Assembly (NCBI GenBank): GCA_033032175.1
Contig: CM065323.1
Coordinates: 14,632,001 to 14,696,000 of the forward strand
Origin: Saturnia japonica
Taxonomy: Eukaryota > Arthropoda > Insecta > Lepidoptera > Saturniidae
Direction of reading: 5' to 3'
Length of the DNA stretch: 64,000 nt
Shown here: piece after piece, positions 53,276 through 64,000 of the stretch
Layout: the number at the start of each line of letters is the position of its first letter
How positions within the stretch are numbered: the stretch's first letter is position 1
Made by a program: the position numbers and the translations under genes
The notes under the pieces: model-generated
Told to the model about the DNA's origin: nothing
What the model saw: only the letters and a program-made list of their open reading frames with translations
Database searches by the model: none

Positions 53276-54869
53276 TTTGGTCCTTCGAGCCGGATGTAAA
53301 ACCGTTTTGTATGTCTTCGGTGATAACTAGATTCATATATGTGGCTACTCGAGACATAGAATCCATAGTTTTTAATGTCAAAGCAGGAGCGTACTGCGCA
53401 GGCTTAAAGTCTGACCATCTCCGTCCACGATGCCGCGGTAACACGACGGACGCCACTCCCTCTGTATTGGCGATCCCAGAGTATGGCCGAGCTAGAGGGC
53501 TAATAGCTCCAAAGTTATACCCGACCATAAGACGACGGGTGGTAGTAGTGTCATCATCTGACAATACCCGAGAGGCCATGTACTGCGAATTTGGATATAC
53601 ATGAGGCTGAGGATCTCCATTTAACACCCAGGCGCCAGACAGAGGGGCTGCATTGTCATATCGTGTAACCTCAGCGTGTACCATCATTGGAGCATATTGA
53701 GCGCCATGAAGCTCTGCCGCTACACTACTGGCTCTTTTTACCACCCCATCAATTGCCAACTTGCTCTCGATTTCGTTGATGGCGGTAACGATGTCGGATC
53801 CTCCAGCGGCGGCGCGAAAGGGAACCCACCACGCAGCAACCAAATCGTCTATCCTAGTAGGCACAGGCAAAGGTTGTTCAGGCGTTGCAACACGGTAGGA
53901 GTTGGCGACAGGTATTTGGTAACCGATTCCAACGATAGAATCAGGTGCAGAGGAAGACGTGCAATCAGTTAATACAAGCACGGCATGTATAGCACCGGGG
54001 ATATATGCTAAATTAGATTTAGGAAATAGACGGTATGACCCGTGTTGCATAGTCTGACCCTCGTGTTGTGGACTTTGAAACTCGCCATTTACGATGTGGT
54101 TGACGGTGCCGTTAGTGTAACCACTACTCAAAAAAGACAACATGTATGGAATTAGAGCCTTTGAGCGCATGAGGTCATTACTAACTGGGATAGCCACCCA
54201 AGTGTCGTCCATATTATCTAAAGAAAAGTTGTTGTCTCCACCACCTATACCAGGGAAAGGTGTGTTAAAGTTTAGAAAAACATATTCGGCAAACATGTCA
54301 TGTGGCACTGCAATTACAGTGCCGTTAACTGGTCGGCCTTGAAAAATCTCTAGTTGGATACCAGCATGTGGGACGAAGTTACGCATCCATTTAAAAACTA
54401 TAGGGTCTGGTGGTGACCCTTCAGCCGCTGTTGCATTTAGTAGATTATATGCCCGAACCAAGGCCGCCTCTTCACGGTAGGACCCATTTCCCCTTTGCAT
54501 GTGCTTGACCATAGTGATGATACTGGCAGAGTCCTTCATAGTAGATCCCTTGATCAGAGCGCCTAAGGCCCCAGTGGCGTTAGGGTCTGTGATACGTTCA
54601 GCCACATGATTATATAAAGCGCTAAACGGGACTACTTCTCCTTCGTCAGCCCAGGTGTTCACTCCAACACTATAAACTGGTACCGTGTCACTGTACGTCT
54701 GCCAATTCCTGTTGTCGATACCAGCTGCCACGGCTCGTCTAGCCCTAGGTGGATCGGCTTGAGCTGCCTCTGGAGCCGGATTTACCTCACCCAATACACC
54801 ATCAGGTGCAACGACAGCCACACCGGCTCTACCTCCTCCCCTCCCTCTCCCCTGTTGCTGAGGAACCAA
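53271..54869 (-). CDS. Antisense 532-codon frame, virus-capsid-like protein (copy B)
   Basis: The conceptual product is the same as that of 35141-36739, residue for residue as far as I can compare, while the neighbouring sense frame differs by several indels between copies. The absence of stops over 1.6 kb in an otherwise decaying nest is notable, but it may only reflect recent capture and very recent duplication. As in copy A, the last codons translate the complement of the PBS and the TAA lies at the LTR edge. No ATG in phase near the N-terminus. Confidence 0.5.
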   Translation of the reverse strand: MVPQQQGRGRGGGRAGVAVVAPDGVLGEVNPAPEAAQADPPRARRAVAAGIDNRNWQTYSDTVPVYSVGVNTWADEGEVVPFSALYNHVAERITDPNATGALGALIKGSTMKDSASIITMVKHMQRGNGSYREEAALVRAYNLLNATAAEGSPPDPIVFKWMRNFVPHAGIQLEIFQGRPVNGTVIAVPHDMFAEYVFLNFNTPFPGIGGGDNNFSLDNMDDTWVAIPVSNDLMRSKALIPYMLSFLSSGYTNGTVNHIVNGEFQSPQHEGQTMQHGSYRLFPKSNLAYIPGAIHAVLVLTDCTSSSAPDSIVGIGYQIPVANSYRVATPEQPLPVPTRIDDLVAAWWVPFRAAAGGSDIVTAINEIESKLAIDGVVKRASSVAAELHGAQYAPMMVHAEVTRYDNAAPLSGAWVLNGDPQPHVYPNSQYMASRVLSDDDTTTTRRLMVGYNFGAISPLARPYSGIANTEGVASVVLPRHRGRRWSDFKPAQYAPALTLKTMDSMSRVATYMNLVITEDIQNGFTSGSKDQM

Positions 54870-54934
54870 GGCATGTTGTTTTAGTCACATCCGAGCGCAT
54901 GTCCCACTAACGTAGGGACCAACGGGAACTGCGG

Positions 54935-55072
54935 TTAGCTTTCAAGCTTCCTCTCATCATTATTACCAATTTCCGCGATTAAATCATATATCTGTTGTAA
55001 CCTCTCAAACAAAACTGTAATCTTATTCTGCAATTTTTGCAATTTACGTTCGTTTCGTGGTTCAGAAGGCAT
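54935..55072 (-). CDS. Small antisense frame upstream of the capsid-like gene (copy B)
   Basis: Copy of the 45-codon frame at 36805-36942, starting MPSEPRNERKLQ. No difference seen. Confidence 0.4.
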   Translation of the reverse strand: MPSEPRNERKLQKLQNKITVLFERLQQIYDLIAEIGNNDERKLES

Positions 55073-55127
55073 TTTGTAAAATAAGTTTATCTACCTCCCG
55101 CACACAATAAATGATCACGACTAATTT

Positions 55128-58100
55128 TATGTGGATAATTCGCGTTCGATAGGACCAAATGTAGGTGAAAATTCTCCTTCACAATTAGAAGAATTTATAG
55201 ATAAGTTTTCATCTCTGTACTCCGCTTTAAAACAATTACACTTGAAAAGCTTGGAGGATTTCATATTTATTCACCTTGCGTGCAAAAAAGTGGGGTTTGA
55301 AACTGTAAAATCGTTTGAGCTTAAATTCGACGATTCCGAAAATAATTCAACTTGTACGGAATTCATCGATTTTGTTAGAAATCAATCTCACATTTTACAA
55401 CGCGCTCATAATGTGGCGGGCGCGAGTACAATCGCTACAAATACGAACGCGGGTCGGACTCAGGCACGTAAAAATAATAATACGGCATCGTCGCGGTCGT
55501 CAAATAGATCGGGAGCGCGCACCTCCTTTAGTAATGTTAAAAGTTTTGTAAATGTACAGGAACATAATACGTGCTTATGTTGTGGGAAGAGTGATCATTA
55601 TGACTTATCTCAATGCCCAAAATTCCTGTCTATGATCCCTAATGATCGTTACAAATTAGTTAAATCAAATAAATATTGTGTAAATTGTTTAAATAGCAAC
55701 CACATAATCTTAAATTGTAAAGATCCCAGACGTTGTACTGAATGCAATCGCAGTCACCATAGCTTGTTACATTTTCCTAATAGTAAGACAGTATCCACTA
55801 ATATCGCTATGGAACATACAAATACAGCGATAGTACCACGGTCGCGGTCGGGGAGTGCGGCTCGCGCTTCTGTACACGCCTCTGCCGCGAGCGCCGTCTC
55901 GCTCTGTGCCGTGGGTGAGTGTACTGCCGCCGCACCGGAGGCCGTGAGTTCGAGTCCCTCGTCTTCTGTCTTGCTCGGTACCGCGCAATGTCACGCTGTA
56001 GACTCCGAGGGAAATATATTTGTTTTGCGAGCGTTGATAGATAGTGCGTCGCAAAAAGATCTTATAACGAATGAATGTTGTAAAAGATTAAATTTAAAAT
56101 TAAATGTGTCGCAGAGTAAATATGTGTCGGGTGTTGGTGACGTCACCAATCCTGTATTAGGAGTTACCTGCCTGACCATTCGGTCTCGCTTCGATGATTC
56201 GGTTAGGTTCACTATACAACCGGTGGTCGTCAATCGTATCACCAATGAATTACCTACCGCGAAGATAGACACGGCGCGTCTGGATTATTTAAATAATATT
56301 CCTTTGGCTGATTGTAATTATTACACGCCCGCGAATATTGATCTCATATTGGGAACGGATTTATTTGCTCGAATCTTAGGTCCGAATTCGATATCGCGTG
56401 CGTCCGATGAACCTGTCGCGATTGAAACCTTATTAGGTTATATAATAATCGGTCAGGCCCCGGTCTTTAACCCCGTGTGTAATATTGTTCGTTCGTATTG
56501 TACTATGGACGAATCATTCGATAATTGCCTGAATCGATTTTTCGAATTGGAAGAGGTACCTAATGTGCCTAATTGTCTAACTGTAGACGAACAAGCTTGC
56601 GAAAAATATTACTACGATACCACTCGCCGCGAGTCGAACGGGCAATACATCGTATCGTTGCCGTTTAAAGACGATACCTCTGTTTTAGGAGACTCGATGC
56701 GCGCGGCCGAACGTAGGTTCTTATCTTTGGAACGTAAATTATTGTCTAATACCGCCATGAAATTAGAATATGACAATATTTTTAAAGAATACCTTCAGAA
56801 AAATTATATGTATCCCGTAGGTAGTATTTCTGATATTGGCTCTAATAATAATCAATACGTGATACCTCAAGGCTTTGCGGACGCGTCAGAGCGCGCCTAC
56901 GGAGGCGTGATATATCTACATGTATATACGCCGAATGAACATCGATGCGTCACTAATTTAGTATGTGCAAAATCGAGAGTAGCACCTTCTAAAACTGTTA
57001 TTAGTCTAGCTAGGATGGAGTTATGCGCTAATGTAATACTAGCCAAACTGATGCGTATAGTTATCGATACCTATGCTGATCGTTGTCAGATATCCAATAT
57101 TCACGCGTTTACTGACAGTACAGTAGCACTCGCTTGGATTCATTCGTCTCCTACCCGATGGCAGACCTTTGTGGCCAACAGAATCTCGAAAATTCATAAT
57201 GAGCTAAATCCGCGACACTTCCATCATATTAGTGGGAAAGAAAATCTAGCAGATTGCCTCTCTAGGGGACTAACTCCCTCTCAGTTACTTGAGCACCCCC
57301 TCTGGTTCAGTGGGCCCTCGTTCTTTCGACTGCCTGGCACCGAATGGCCGATAAATCGCTTTGATCCCGCTAATGTAGAGGATGAAGTACCCGAATTGAA
57401 GGTCAATGTCCTCGCTACTACAGACAGCGCCTCTCCAACTTCTATTCCGGTCTTTTGTGCTCTCGCGACTAGAGTGTCCTCGTGGTCTAGATTACTGCGA
57501 ATAGTGATCTATGTCCTTCGGTTTGTGAAAAAGATTCCTAAAAATTTTATAATTTCTCATTTTAATCAAGCCGAAGAATACATAATCAAAGACCTTCAAA
57601 AAATTCACTTTGCTGATGAGATCAAAATGGCACAGTGCGGAAAGAAGTTGCCTCGCGCTTTTATGAAGCTTAATGCATTTTTGAAAGATGGCATCTTCAG
57701 AGTAGGTGGTCGACTGGTTAATGCGGCTTTGGATTATGACAGCCAACATCCCATATTGCTCCCTAGGAAAGACCACATAGTAAACTTAATTATTGATTAT
57801 TATCACCAAAAATATCTACACACCGGACCTCAATTATTGATGTCTTTATTGCGACAGAAGTATTGGATTTTATCTGCTCGCAATATTGTACGTAAACGAG
57901 TGCAACAATGTAAAATCTGTTTTAAGGCTAATCCGAAAAATACTGTGCCTTTTATGGCAGATTTACCGGCTGCTAGGGTCCAGGAAGCTAAAGCGTTCTG
58001 TCATACTAGCATGGACTACGCTGGTCCCTTGTATATATTACCATATCGTCGTCGTGGTGTGCATAGTATTAAGGCGTACATATGCTTATTTGTATGTCTC

Positions 58101-58328
58101 GTAACAAAAGCGGTACATCTGGAATTAGCGACAGATTTAAGTACGGAGGCGTTTTTAAATGCATTGAAAAGATTTATATCGAGACGCGGTCCCGTAGCAG
58201 TTCTTTATTCGGATAACGGCACCAATTTCATAGGTGCAAAGTCATACCTTGACGAAATGTACCAGCTGTTAGAATCTGAACATTATAAAGACAAATTCGC
58301 TAACGTGGCGCGTGATAATAGAATATAA
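55128..58328 (+). CDS. BEL-1 gag-protease-RNase H-integrase frame, RT core deleted (copy B)
   Basis: About 1066 codons with no ATG at its start (FYVDNSRS after a TAA). Order: gag middle with three knuckles (residues about 145-215), protease ALIDSASQKDLIT (about 302), linker to QYVIPQ, then directly RNase H from GFADASERAYGG (about 580), and integrase zinc finger and core with DYAGPLYI and LYSDNGTNFIG. The RT palm is missing yet the phase is kept across the deletion (near 56870). A GAA-to-TAA change at 58326-58328 ends the frame before the catalytic E; copy A has the sense codon there. Without RT it cannot be autonomous. Confidence 0.88.
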   Translation, partial: YVDNSRSIGPNVGENSPSQLEEFIDKFSSLYSALKQLHLKSLEDFIFIHLACKKVGFETVKSFELKFDDSENNSTCTEFIDFVRNQSHILQRAHNVAGASTIATNTNAGRTQARKNNNTASSRSSNRSGARTSFSNVKSFVNVQEHNTCLCCGKSDHYDLSQCPKFLSMIPNDRYKLVKSNKYCVNCLNSNHIILNCKDPRRCTECNRSHHSLLHFPNSKTVSTNIAMEHTNTAIVPRSRSGSAARASVHASAASAVSLCAVGECTAAAPEAVSSSPSSSVLLGTAQCHAVDSEGNIFVLRALIDSASQKDLITNECCKRLNLKLNVSQSKYVSGVGDVTNPVLGVTCLTIRSRFDDSVRFTIQPVVVNRITNELPTAKIDTARLDYLNNIPLADCNYYTPANIDLILGTDLFARILGPNSISRASDEPVAIETLLGYIIIGQAPVFNPVCNIVRSYCTMDESFDNCLNRFFELEEVPNVPNCLTVDEQACEKYYYDTTRRESNGQYIVSLPFKDDTSVLGDSMRAAERRFLSLERKLLSNTAMKLEYDNIFKEYLQKNYMYPVGSISDIGSNNNQYVIPQGFADASERAYGGVIYLHVYTPNEHRCVTNLVCAKSRVAPSKTVISLARMELCANVILAKLMRIVIDTYADRCQISNIHAFTDSTVALAWIHSSPTRWQTFVANRISKIHNELNPRHFHHISGKENLADCLSRGLTPSQLLEHPLWFSGPSFFRLPGTEWPINRFDPANVEDEVPELKVNVLATTDSASPTSIPVFCALATRVSSWSRLLRIVIYVLRFVKKIPKNFIISHFNQAEEYIIKDLQKIHFADEIKMAQCGKKLPRAFMKLNAFLKDGIFRVGGRLVNAALDYDSQHPILLPRKDHIVNLIIDYYHQKYLHTGPQLLMSLLRQKYWILSARNIVRKRVQQCKICFKANPKNTVPFMADLPAARVQEAKAFCHTSMDYAGPLYILPYRRRGVHSIKAYICLFVCLVTKAVHLELATDLSTEAFLNALKRFISRRGPVAVLYSDNGTNFIGAKSYLDEMYQLLESEHYKDKFANVARDNRI

Positions 58329-58907
58329 ATAAAATTCCATCCACCACTGAGTCCACATTTTAATGGATTAGCAGAGAGCAATGTCAAAAGTGTTAAAACA
58401 CATCTCGCTAAAGTGGTAGGAAAAATACTACTGACGTCCGAAGAAATGATTACCGTACTCACTCAAATTGAGGCAATTCTCAATTCGCGTCCGCTATCAG
58501 TGCTAAGTAGCGACCCCGCGGAACCCCTAGCATTGACTCCTGTGCATTTTCTAGTTATGACCCCATTAAAGTCATTACCGTCGGAAGATTTGAGCAATGA
58601 GAAAGTTCCGCTTCTTCAAAGAAAACGCTTAGTTGACCATTTAGTTCAATCCTTTTGGAAACGATGGAAAATCGAATACCTGAATACTATACAGGTTCGA
58701 AATAAATGGTTAACTCCGAGTGCACCCGTTCAGCGGGGGACGGTTGTTCTGCTTAAATCAGACAACAGTGCTCCGTTGGATTGGCCCTTAGGTGTAATAG
58801 AACGGACGTTTCCTGGTAAAGATGGCGTTTCGCGTGTCGTAGACGTTAAAACTAAATCCGGAATCTATCGCCGACCCGTGGTGAAAGTATTCCCCTTGCC
58901 TAATTAG
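58329..58907 (+). pseudogene. BEL-1 integrase C-terminal part (copy B)
   Basis: Continues in phase after the TAA: FHPPLSPHFNGLAESNVKSV (catalytic E), VVGKILLTSEEMITVLTQIE, LNSRPLSVLSSDPAEPLALT, NKWLTPSAPVQRGTVVLL and FPLPN at the natural end. Confidence 0.85.
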
Positions 58908-59089
58908 TAATTAATAATATTAAACCATTTCAATACAGTCCACTAATTTATAGTTCGTTAGATTATTATATTTAAATAAATATTAATTGAATAATACACA
59001 ATAATGGTTCGTGTAGACTAAGTTAAATAAAATACTTATATTCTACTGTTAGATCTTGAAGGATAATTATCCTGTCAAGCCCGGGGGGA

Positions 59090-59495
59090 TGTTAAGGCTA
59101 AAAGGCGCTTACGAGGATCATATGCACAATGATACAACACCTATCCTTTTTCCTCGTATCTGTCTATCCTTGTCTACCCCCTACCTTTTCGCCGACGTCA
59201 GTTCGCCTTTAAAATTGCAACGGCAAACACAGAGTGACTGCGGTATTTAATTAAAATAAACATTACTTCAAAAAACTTGAATAAATTATCGTGCATGGTG
59301 CGTGGTGACACAGAAGTGAACACAAGAGGAGGCCTCCAAAGTGCGTAAAAGCTGTTGTTCGGTGAGTCCCTTTTTTCTCCATTCTATAAATTCCAGTATT
59401 CCGTGTCATTGTGCATATATTGTAATCGACCAGGGAAATTGCCCCCAACCAACAATCCGGCTAGTTTTATGAAAGAAAACGAACCAGCGCTTACA
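59090..59495 (+). repeat. BEL-1 3' LTR (copy B)
   Basis: 406 bp. It carries the GAGGATC and AGGCCTCC variants of the copy A 3' LTR but GAAAACGAACC as in the 5' LTRs. Confidence 0.9.
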
Positions 59496-59500
59496 ATTTT

Positions 59501-61488
59501 CTTTATCTCCGTTGGAGCGGGATATATTATCTTATTATGGTATATTTTGATCTTAATTCCGATATTATGGAATAAATAACATAACATATTGTAGATTTTG
59601 ATAAACGAATGTTTCTCAAATGGGTTTCTCATATCTGAAATGCCGATGTCGTAAATATTTCCATGAGAAATTATTTCATCCTTGATAGTTCTTAGAGTTT
59701 GAAATATTTCCGGATAGGATGCTTCATCAAAGTGATGTACCTTCATAAATAATAAGTAGTAATTTTTATCACCCTTTTCGATTTTTTGGTATGAGAAAAG
59801 TCCCTTTTCAGAATTCAACACGTCGGTTGTCATTTCCGAGTCACCCAGGATCTCTTGCATATAAGGGTTAGATTCATCTAAATGTATAGATGTAGGAATT
59901 AGAATAGTTTTTGAAGGGCATTTCATAAGATTTTAGTTATGTTCCTCAATTTCCACGTTGAAAGATCTATCCTTGTTTGAGATGGCCCTTAGAAAGGTCG
60001 AGTAGTCATCTAAGGGTATAGCCGATTCCATGCTTGTAGAAGGTGTGGGAGAGTCGATAACGGGAATCTCGGCGTTCGTTTCCTGGTTAATCGAAGGATT
60101 GATTTCAGGTAGATTAGCGCCTTCGTTTTCCAGCTCCTCTCTAAGTGGGTCAGGTATAGCAAAATCAGGTAGGTCGGGTAAAGGCAAAAACTCATTGTCC
60201 ATATTCAATGGATTTGAGGGTGATAAATTAAGTTCATCAGAGTGAAATGATGGAGGTGATATTAAAAGGTCATTAAGATCTGCGTCTAGATGACTTGTGG
60301 CAGGTTCCACTGGTGGAGGATTGGATGTAGAAGGATCTATTTGGTGAACTGGGTTTACAGGGAATCTAGACAAAGCGTCGGCATTGGTGTTGATCTTACC
60401 CTTTTTATATTGGATGTCATACTCGAATTCTTCTGATTTGAGACGCCAGCGCACTAAACGAGACCCTGGATCTTTACAGTTAAACAGCCATTGCAATGGT
60501 TTATGGTCTGTTATAATTTTGAAACGGTGTCCTTATAAGTAAGGTCTGAATGTTTTTGTACCGAAAACGATTGCAAGGCATTCTTTTTCGGTAACGCTGT
60601 AGTTGTTCTCTGCCTTATTCAAAGTGCGTGAAGCGAATGCGATAGGTCGGTCTTGGCCGACAGGACCTTGTGATAATATAGCGGATATCGCGTGATTAAA
60701 AGCGTCACACGTCAAAAGAAAGGGCTGCGTAAAATCCGGGTAAGCCAGTACCGGGGCAGAGACCAGTTTATTTTTCAAGCTTTCGAATGCAAATTGTTGG
60801 TCATTTCGCCACTCAAATATTACATCCTTTTTCAAAAGAGAAATTAAAGGTTTGGCTAACTTTGCGAATTCGGGTATAAATCTTCTGTAGTATGACACCA
60901 GACCCAGGAAGGATTTTATATCCTTTGGAGATTTAGGAGTCGGGAAGTCGGTCACCGCTTTAATTTTCTCAGGATTGGGTTTGACACCATTTTGACTTAT
61001 AATGTGTCCTAAGTAGCCCACTTCCTTACGTAAAAACTCACATTTCTCGGGTTGAAGTTTCAGGTTAAAACTTCGGATTCTCTCAAAAACGGCTCTTAGG
61101 TTATTAATTTGCGATAACAGATCATAGGAATAGATGACGATGTCATCAAGATAAACAAAGCATCGTGTTCCCTGCAGACCCGAAAGACAGTTATTCATTA
61201 GCTTCTGGAAGGTTGATGGTGCATTCTTGAGCCTGAATGGCATCCTGTTAAACTGATAGTGTCCTTGGGGCACGGAAAAGGCTGTTTTAGGGGCGTCTTC
61301 CCGAGAAATGCAAATCTGATGGAAACCATAAGTGAGGTCTAGAGTTGTGAAGTATCTGCTGTTACCTAATTGATCAAGAATCTCGGAAATTTGTGGGATA
61401 GGGTATGTCTCGCCAATGGTAATATCGTTTACTTTCCGATAATCTATTACAATTCGCCATTAACGTTGGCCCTGTGGCACTGTTTTTT
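59501..61488 (-). pseudogene. gypsy-1 reverse transcriptase, RNase H and integrase leader (copy B)
   Basis: Same domains, stops and frames as 41368-43355 (FVYLDDIVIYS, LLTCDAFNHAI, NADALSRFPVNP). Confidence 0.9.
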
Positions 61489-62460
61489 TTAAACAATCCA
61501 GATGGGTGAGCTCCAGGGGGACGATGAAGGTTCTACAATATTCTGGTTAAGCATTTTGCCAATCTGGGTTTCCACTTCTTTCTTGTGGCATTCCGGGAAT
61601 CTATACGACTTAGTATGAATGGGAACGTCACTGTTTGTTTTAATTTGATGTTCAATGGCGGATGTCAATTGGTCATCCGGTAGATGAAATATATCCGAAA
61701 ATTGAGAGCAAAGTTCTATAAGTGCAGCTTTCTCTTCCGAGTTCAAGTGATTCATCCGCAATGAGTTTATTACTTCGCCGGTTCGTTTAAATGTTTCCTG
61801 GGTGTGTGCATTTATAGGATGTGTAGTGGAATGTAGAGGTTCGATATTAAGGTTCATATTTGTCTTAACGTTTGCAAAGGTCTCCGAAATATTAGCAATG
61901 GTCAGATTAACACGGTTATTGTTTTTGAATTTAACAATGCAGTTAGATATCAGTAGGTTATCTGAAAGATATTGATCTGCAATAATACCTTCCTTAAGAT
62001 TAGTTTCTTGAACTGAGCATTCAATGACGGCTTCAGTACGAGGTGGAATGACGTAGAAAGGTTCGGAAAAATGTAATTTGATGTCGAGATTTCTTATTTT
62101 CAAGATATCATGAGTGTAGTCAATTTTACATCCAAATTCAGTTAGGAAATTTGTGCCTATAATACCGTCGTATGGTAGATTGATGTCTCTAACGACGTGG
62201 AATTTAAAAGATACATATTTACTCTCGGTTAATTTTAGTTTGAGCTGAAAATGACCTTCGGTCTGTGTTGGTTCATCACCGGGGTCTATGCCTTTAAGTT
62301 TTATCGGTTCTTTAATTAATGTTTGAGTCTTCGGGATACTAGACTCATTTAATAGACAAATAGCAGAACCCGAGTCCACTAGCAAACTTAATGGGATATC
62401 CGAAGTTTGCGGTTCTAGCAATACGTGCGGTAACAGTGTTTTTGTAGTATCAATGTTCAC
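61489..62460 (-). pseudogene. gypsy-1 protease and RT entry (copy B)
   Basis: 323-codon frame with DSG active site, identical in protein to copy A. One base difference (CACCGGGGTC against CACCTGGGTC at 62281-62282) is silent. Confidence 0.88.
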
Positions 62461-63830
62461 TTCATAGACTTTTTATTAATTCCCTTGGAAAAGGAAAAGG
62501 CTTCTCGATTTCTAATATCCCGAGTGTTTAGTTTCAATGGTCGGGCACTTATTTGAGGCTGGTTACCCGTGTGGTCCCTATGACTTGAGGATTGGGCGTT
62601 TATTCGGGGCTGGTTACCCATGCGGTCCCTGTGACTCGAGGATTGGGTGCTTATTTGGGGCTGGTTACCCATGTGGTCCCTATGATTCGAGGATTGGGCG
62701 CTTATTCGGGGCTGGTTACCCATGTGGTCCCTATGATTAGAAGATTTGGTTAAGGTGTCGTCTTGTGTACGTGGTCTCGAACGACACCGTGTCGAGACTC
62801 CTATTCGTTTAAATTATCAATATCAGGGTTGCACGATGACATATCCGGCTCATCATAGCCCGCATCATCGGAGGATTCCTTTGTCACAAAGTTCACATGC
62901 GGGGATGGTCTGTAGGTGCCTTGATTAGGGCCAGGGTTTTGTGGTACCCGAAAATGATTATTGTTGAATTCTCTTTTCCTACACACTAATATGTCGTGTC
63001 CGGGAATTTTACAATAACGACAATACGAACTAGATGATGACCCTTGTTGAGAAAAGGTCGATGTTTGCTGCGATTGAGTCGGACCAGACGGTTTTTGAGA
63101 GGGCCTGAAATTATTTTGTCGGAATGGATTATTCATCTGCGGTTTTGGTCTATTTTCAGGTTGGTTCCTTTTGTACATAGTTTGCTGGATCCTTTCTTCC
63201 GAAATGGCGAGATTAATGGCCTCGTTTAGGTTCTTCGGTGATCTGCACCTAACAATATTAGATATACGGGGTTGCAACCCCATGAGAAAGTGGTGGAGTG
63301 CTAGGTCCTCTAATGAGGCAATGCGTCCTGCGACCTCCTTTTGTTTTGTATTAGATAATGAAATTTCGGTCTCGAAGAGAAAATTGGCTCACATTCTCTT
63401 GTGGGTTTTGCCTGCTCTCTTGTAGGTCGGTGAGTAAATGAGAGTAGTGTTTCCTCTCGTTGAATTGTGTTTTGAGAAATTCTTTTAACTGTTACCATGT
63501 GTTAAAATTCTTAATCGAGCAAGCAACCTCTGCCTTGCCCTGGAGTTGGCACAATATATACTTAAAAAGGATGGGTTTCTGTGATTCGTTAGCTAATTCA
63601 TATGCGTTATTGCAGTTTACGAGGAATGAATTTAGTTTTTCTCTATCGCCGTCATATGGTTTGATAAATTTAAGCAGGGTATTTAAATCCATCTCTACTT
63701 TAACGTTAGTGGTAGGAGTGTTTACAGATCTACCCTGGGATGCGACGGTGGGCGCTGACTGACTCTCTGTAATGACTGAAGACGGCCCCGGTAGGGTCAA
63801 GGTAGGTTTGGTTTCGTCAATTTTTGGCAT
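62457..63830 (-). pseudogene. gypsy-1 gag (copy B)
   Basis: Same broken gag as copy A with start at 63830. It contains the knuckle CRYCKIPGHDILVC and, at 62538-62740, the 17-residue tandem repeats. Confidence 0.85.
62538..62740 (-). repeat. 51-bp coding minisatellite (copy B)
   Basis: Same four-unit array as 44405-44607, with no change in copy number between copies. Confidence 0.9.
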
Positions 63831-63851
63831 CCTACGTGGTTTTCTATACAA

Positions 63852-64000
63852 AGTTAGATTTCAAGATAGTACAAATCACTTACGTCAATTAAAATCAAAC
63901 AGATTAAAAATTCCACAGTACAAATTCATTCGTCAATACAAAATGTGATACAATGACCAAAGACTTACATTAATACAAAGTACACGGTCGAGACGGAGAC
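63852..64000 (-). promoter_or_regulatory. gypsy-1 5' leader, partial (copy B)
   Basis: Matches 45719-45867, including both candidate splice donors (63878-63883 and 63963-63968). PBS and LTR are expected just beyond the window, at about 64316-64333 and from about 64338. Confidence 0.4.

Larger units (their letters stand above)
52870..59495 (+). mobile_element. Chimeric BEL/Pao retrotransposon 'BEL-1' (copy B)
   Basis: 6626 bp. LTRs 52870-53275 and 59090-59495, tRNA-Tyr PBS 53278-53295, target duplication ATTTT (52865-52869 and 59496-59500). Same chimeric layout as copy A, but the sense gag-protease-RNase H-integrase frame is open for 1065 codons and carries only one nonsense codon. Confidence 0.92.
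28077..64000. repeat. 18.13-kb direct tandem duplication
   Basis: Unit A is 28077-46204. Unit B starts at 46205 and is still continuing at 64000, about 330 bases short of a full unit. The offset between equivalent points is 18128 at the left and 18133 at the right because of five single-base length differences. By eye I find roughly twenty differences over 17.8 kb, six of them inside the 244-bp LTR. Confidence 0.95.

Overview
This is an AT-rich stretch of eukaryotic, most likely insect, genomic DNA that consists almost entirely of transposable elements. The insect call rests on the element mix: Ty3/gypsy elements (one with an insect errantivirus-type env), BEL/Pao, Ty1/copia with a half-tRNA-iMet primer site, a mariner-like DNA transposon, a Tigger/pogo relic and jockey-like LINE fragments. 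The order cannot be decided from the sequence. No single-copy host gene, tRNA, rRNA or CRISPR array was seen.

Positions 1-8.5 kb hold decayed relics: a gypsy integrase (+), a Tigger-like transposase (-), LINE reverse transcriptase debris (-), a copia gag/protease relic (-), then about 2.3 kb with no recognisable gene. From 8533 to 20164 lies one minus-strand gypsy element ('gypsy-3': 108-bp LTRs, AGAG target duplication) carrying two later insertions. These are a younger gypsy ('gypsy-2', 9116-13366) in its integrase and a mariner-like element (16783-18088, perfect 32-bp inverted repeats) in its protease. Positions 20.2-28.1 kb hold further relics: gypsy IN (+), LINE (-), copia (+), an unknown conserved family (-), gypsy gag (-) and a BEL element ('BEL-3', -).

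From 28077 to the window end there is an 18.13-kb unit in tandem. Copy A is 28077-46204; copy B starts at 46205 and runs off the window. Each unit begins with a 244-bp gypsy LTR and holds a nested stack on the minus strand: a BEL-3 gag fragment fused to a truncated env, then 'gypsy-1' (PBS complementary to tRNA-Leu-AAG; gag, PR, RT, RNase H, IN, env). BEL-2 (minus strand, 158-bp LTRs, TSD GTAAT) interrupts the env leader, and BEL-1 (plus strand, about 405-bp LTRs, TSD ATTTT) interrupts the integrase. The order of insertion can be read from the TSDs and the rejoined reading frames.

The most unusual object is in BEL-1. Between its tRNA-Tyr primer site and a 5'-truncated gag, on the opposite strand, sits an uninterrupted 532-codon frame that resembles no retroelement protein. 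It has an Arg/Gly/Pro-rich N-terminus followed by a large neutral domain, like RNA-virus capsid proteins. BEL-1 also lacks the reverse transcriptase core, with protease/linker fused in frame to RNase H and integrase. It therefore looks like a non-autonomous chimeric element carrying a captured, possibly viral, coding sequence. It is present and open in both tandem copies.
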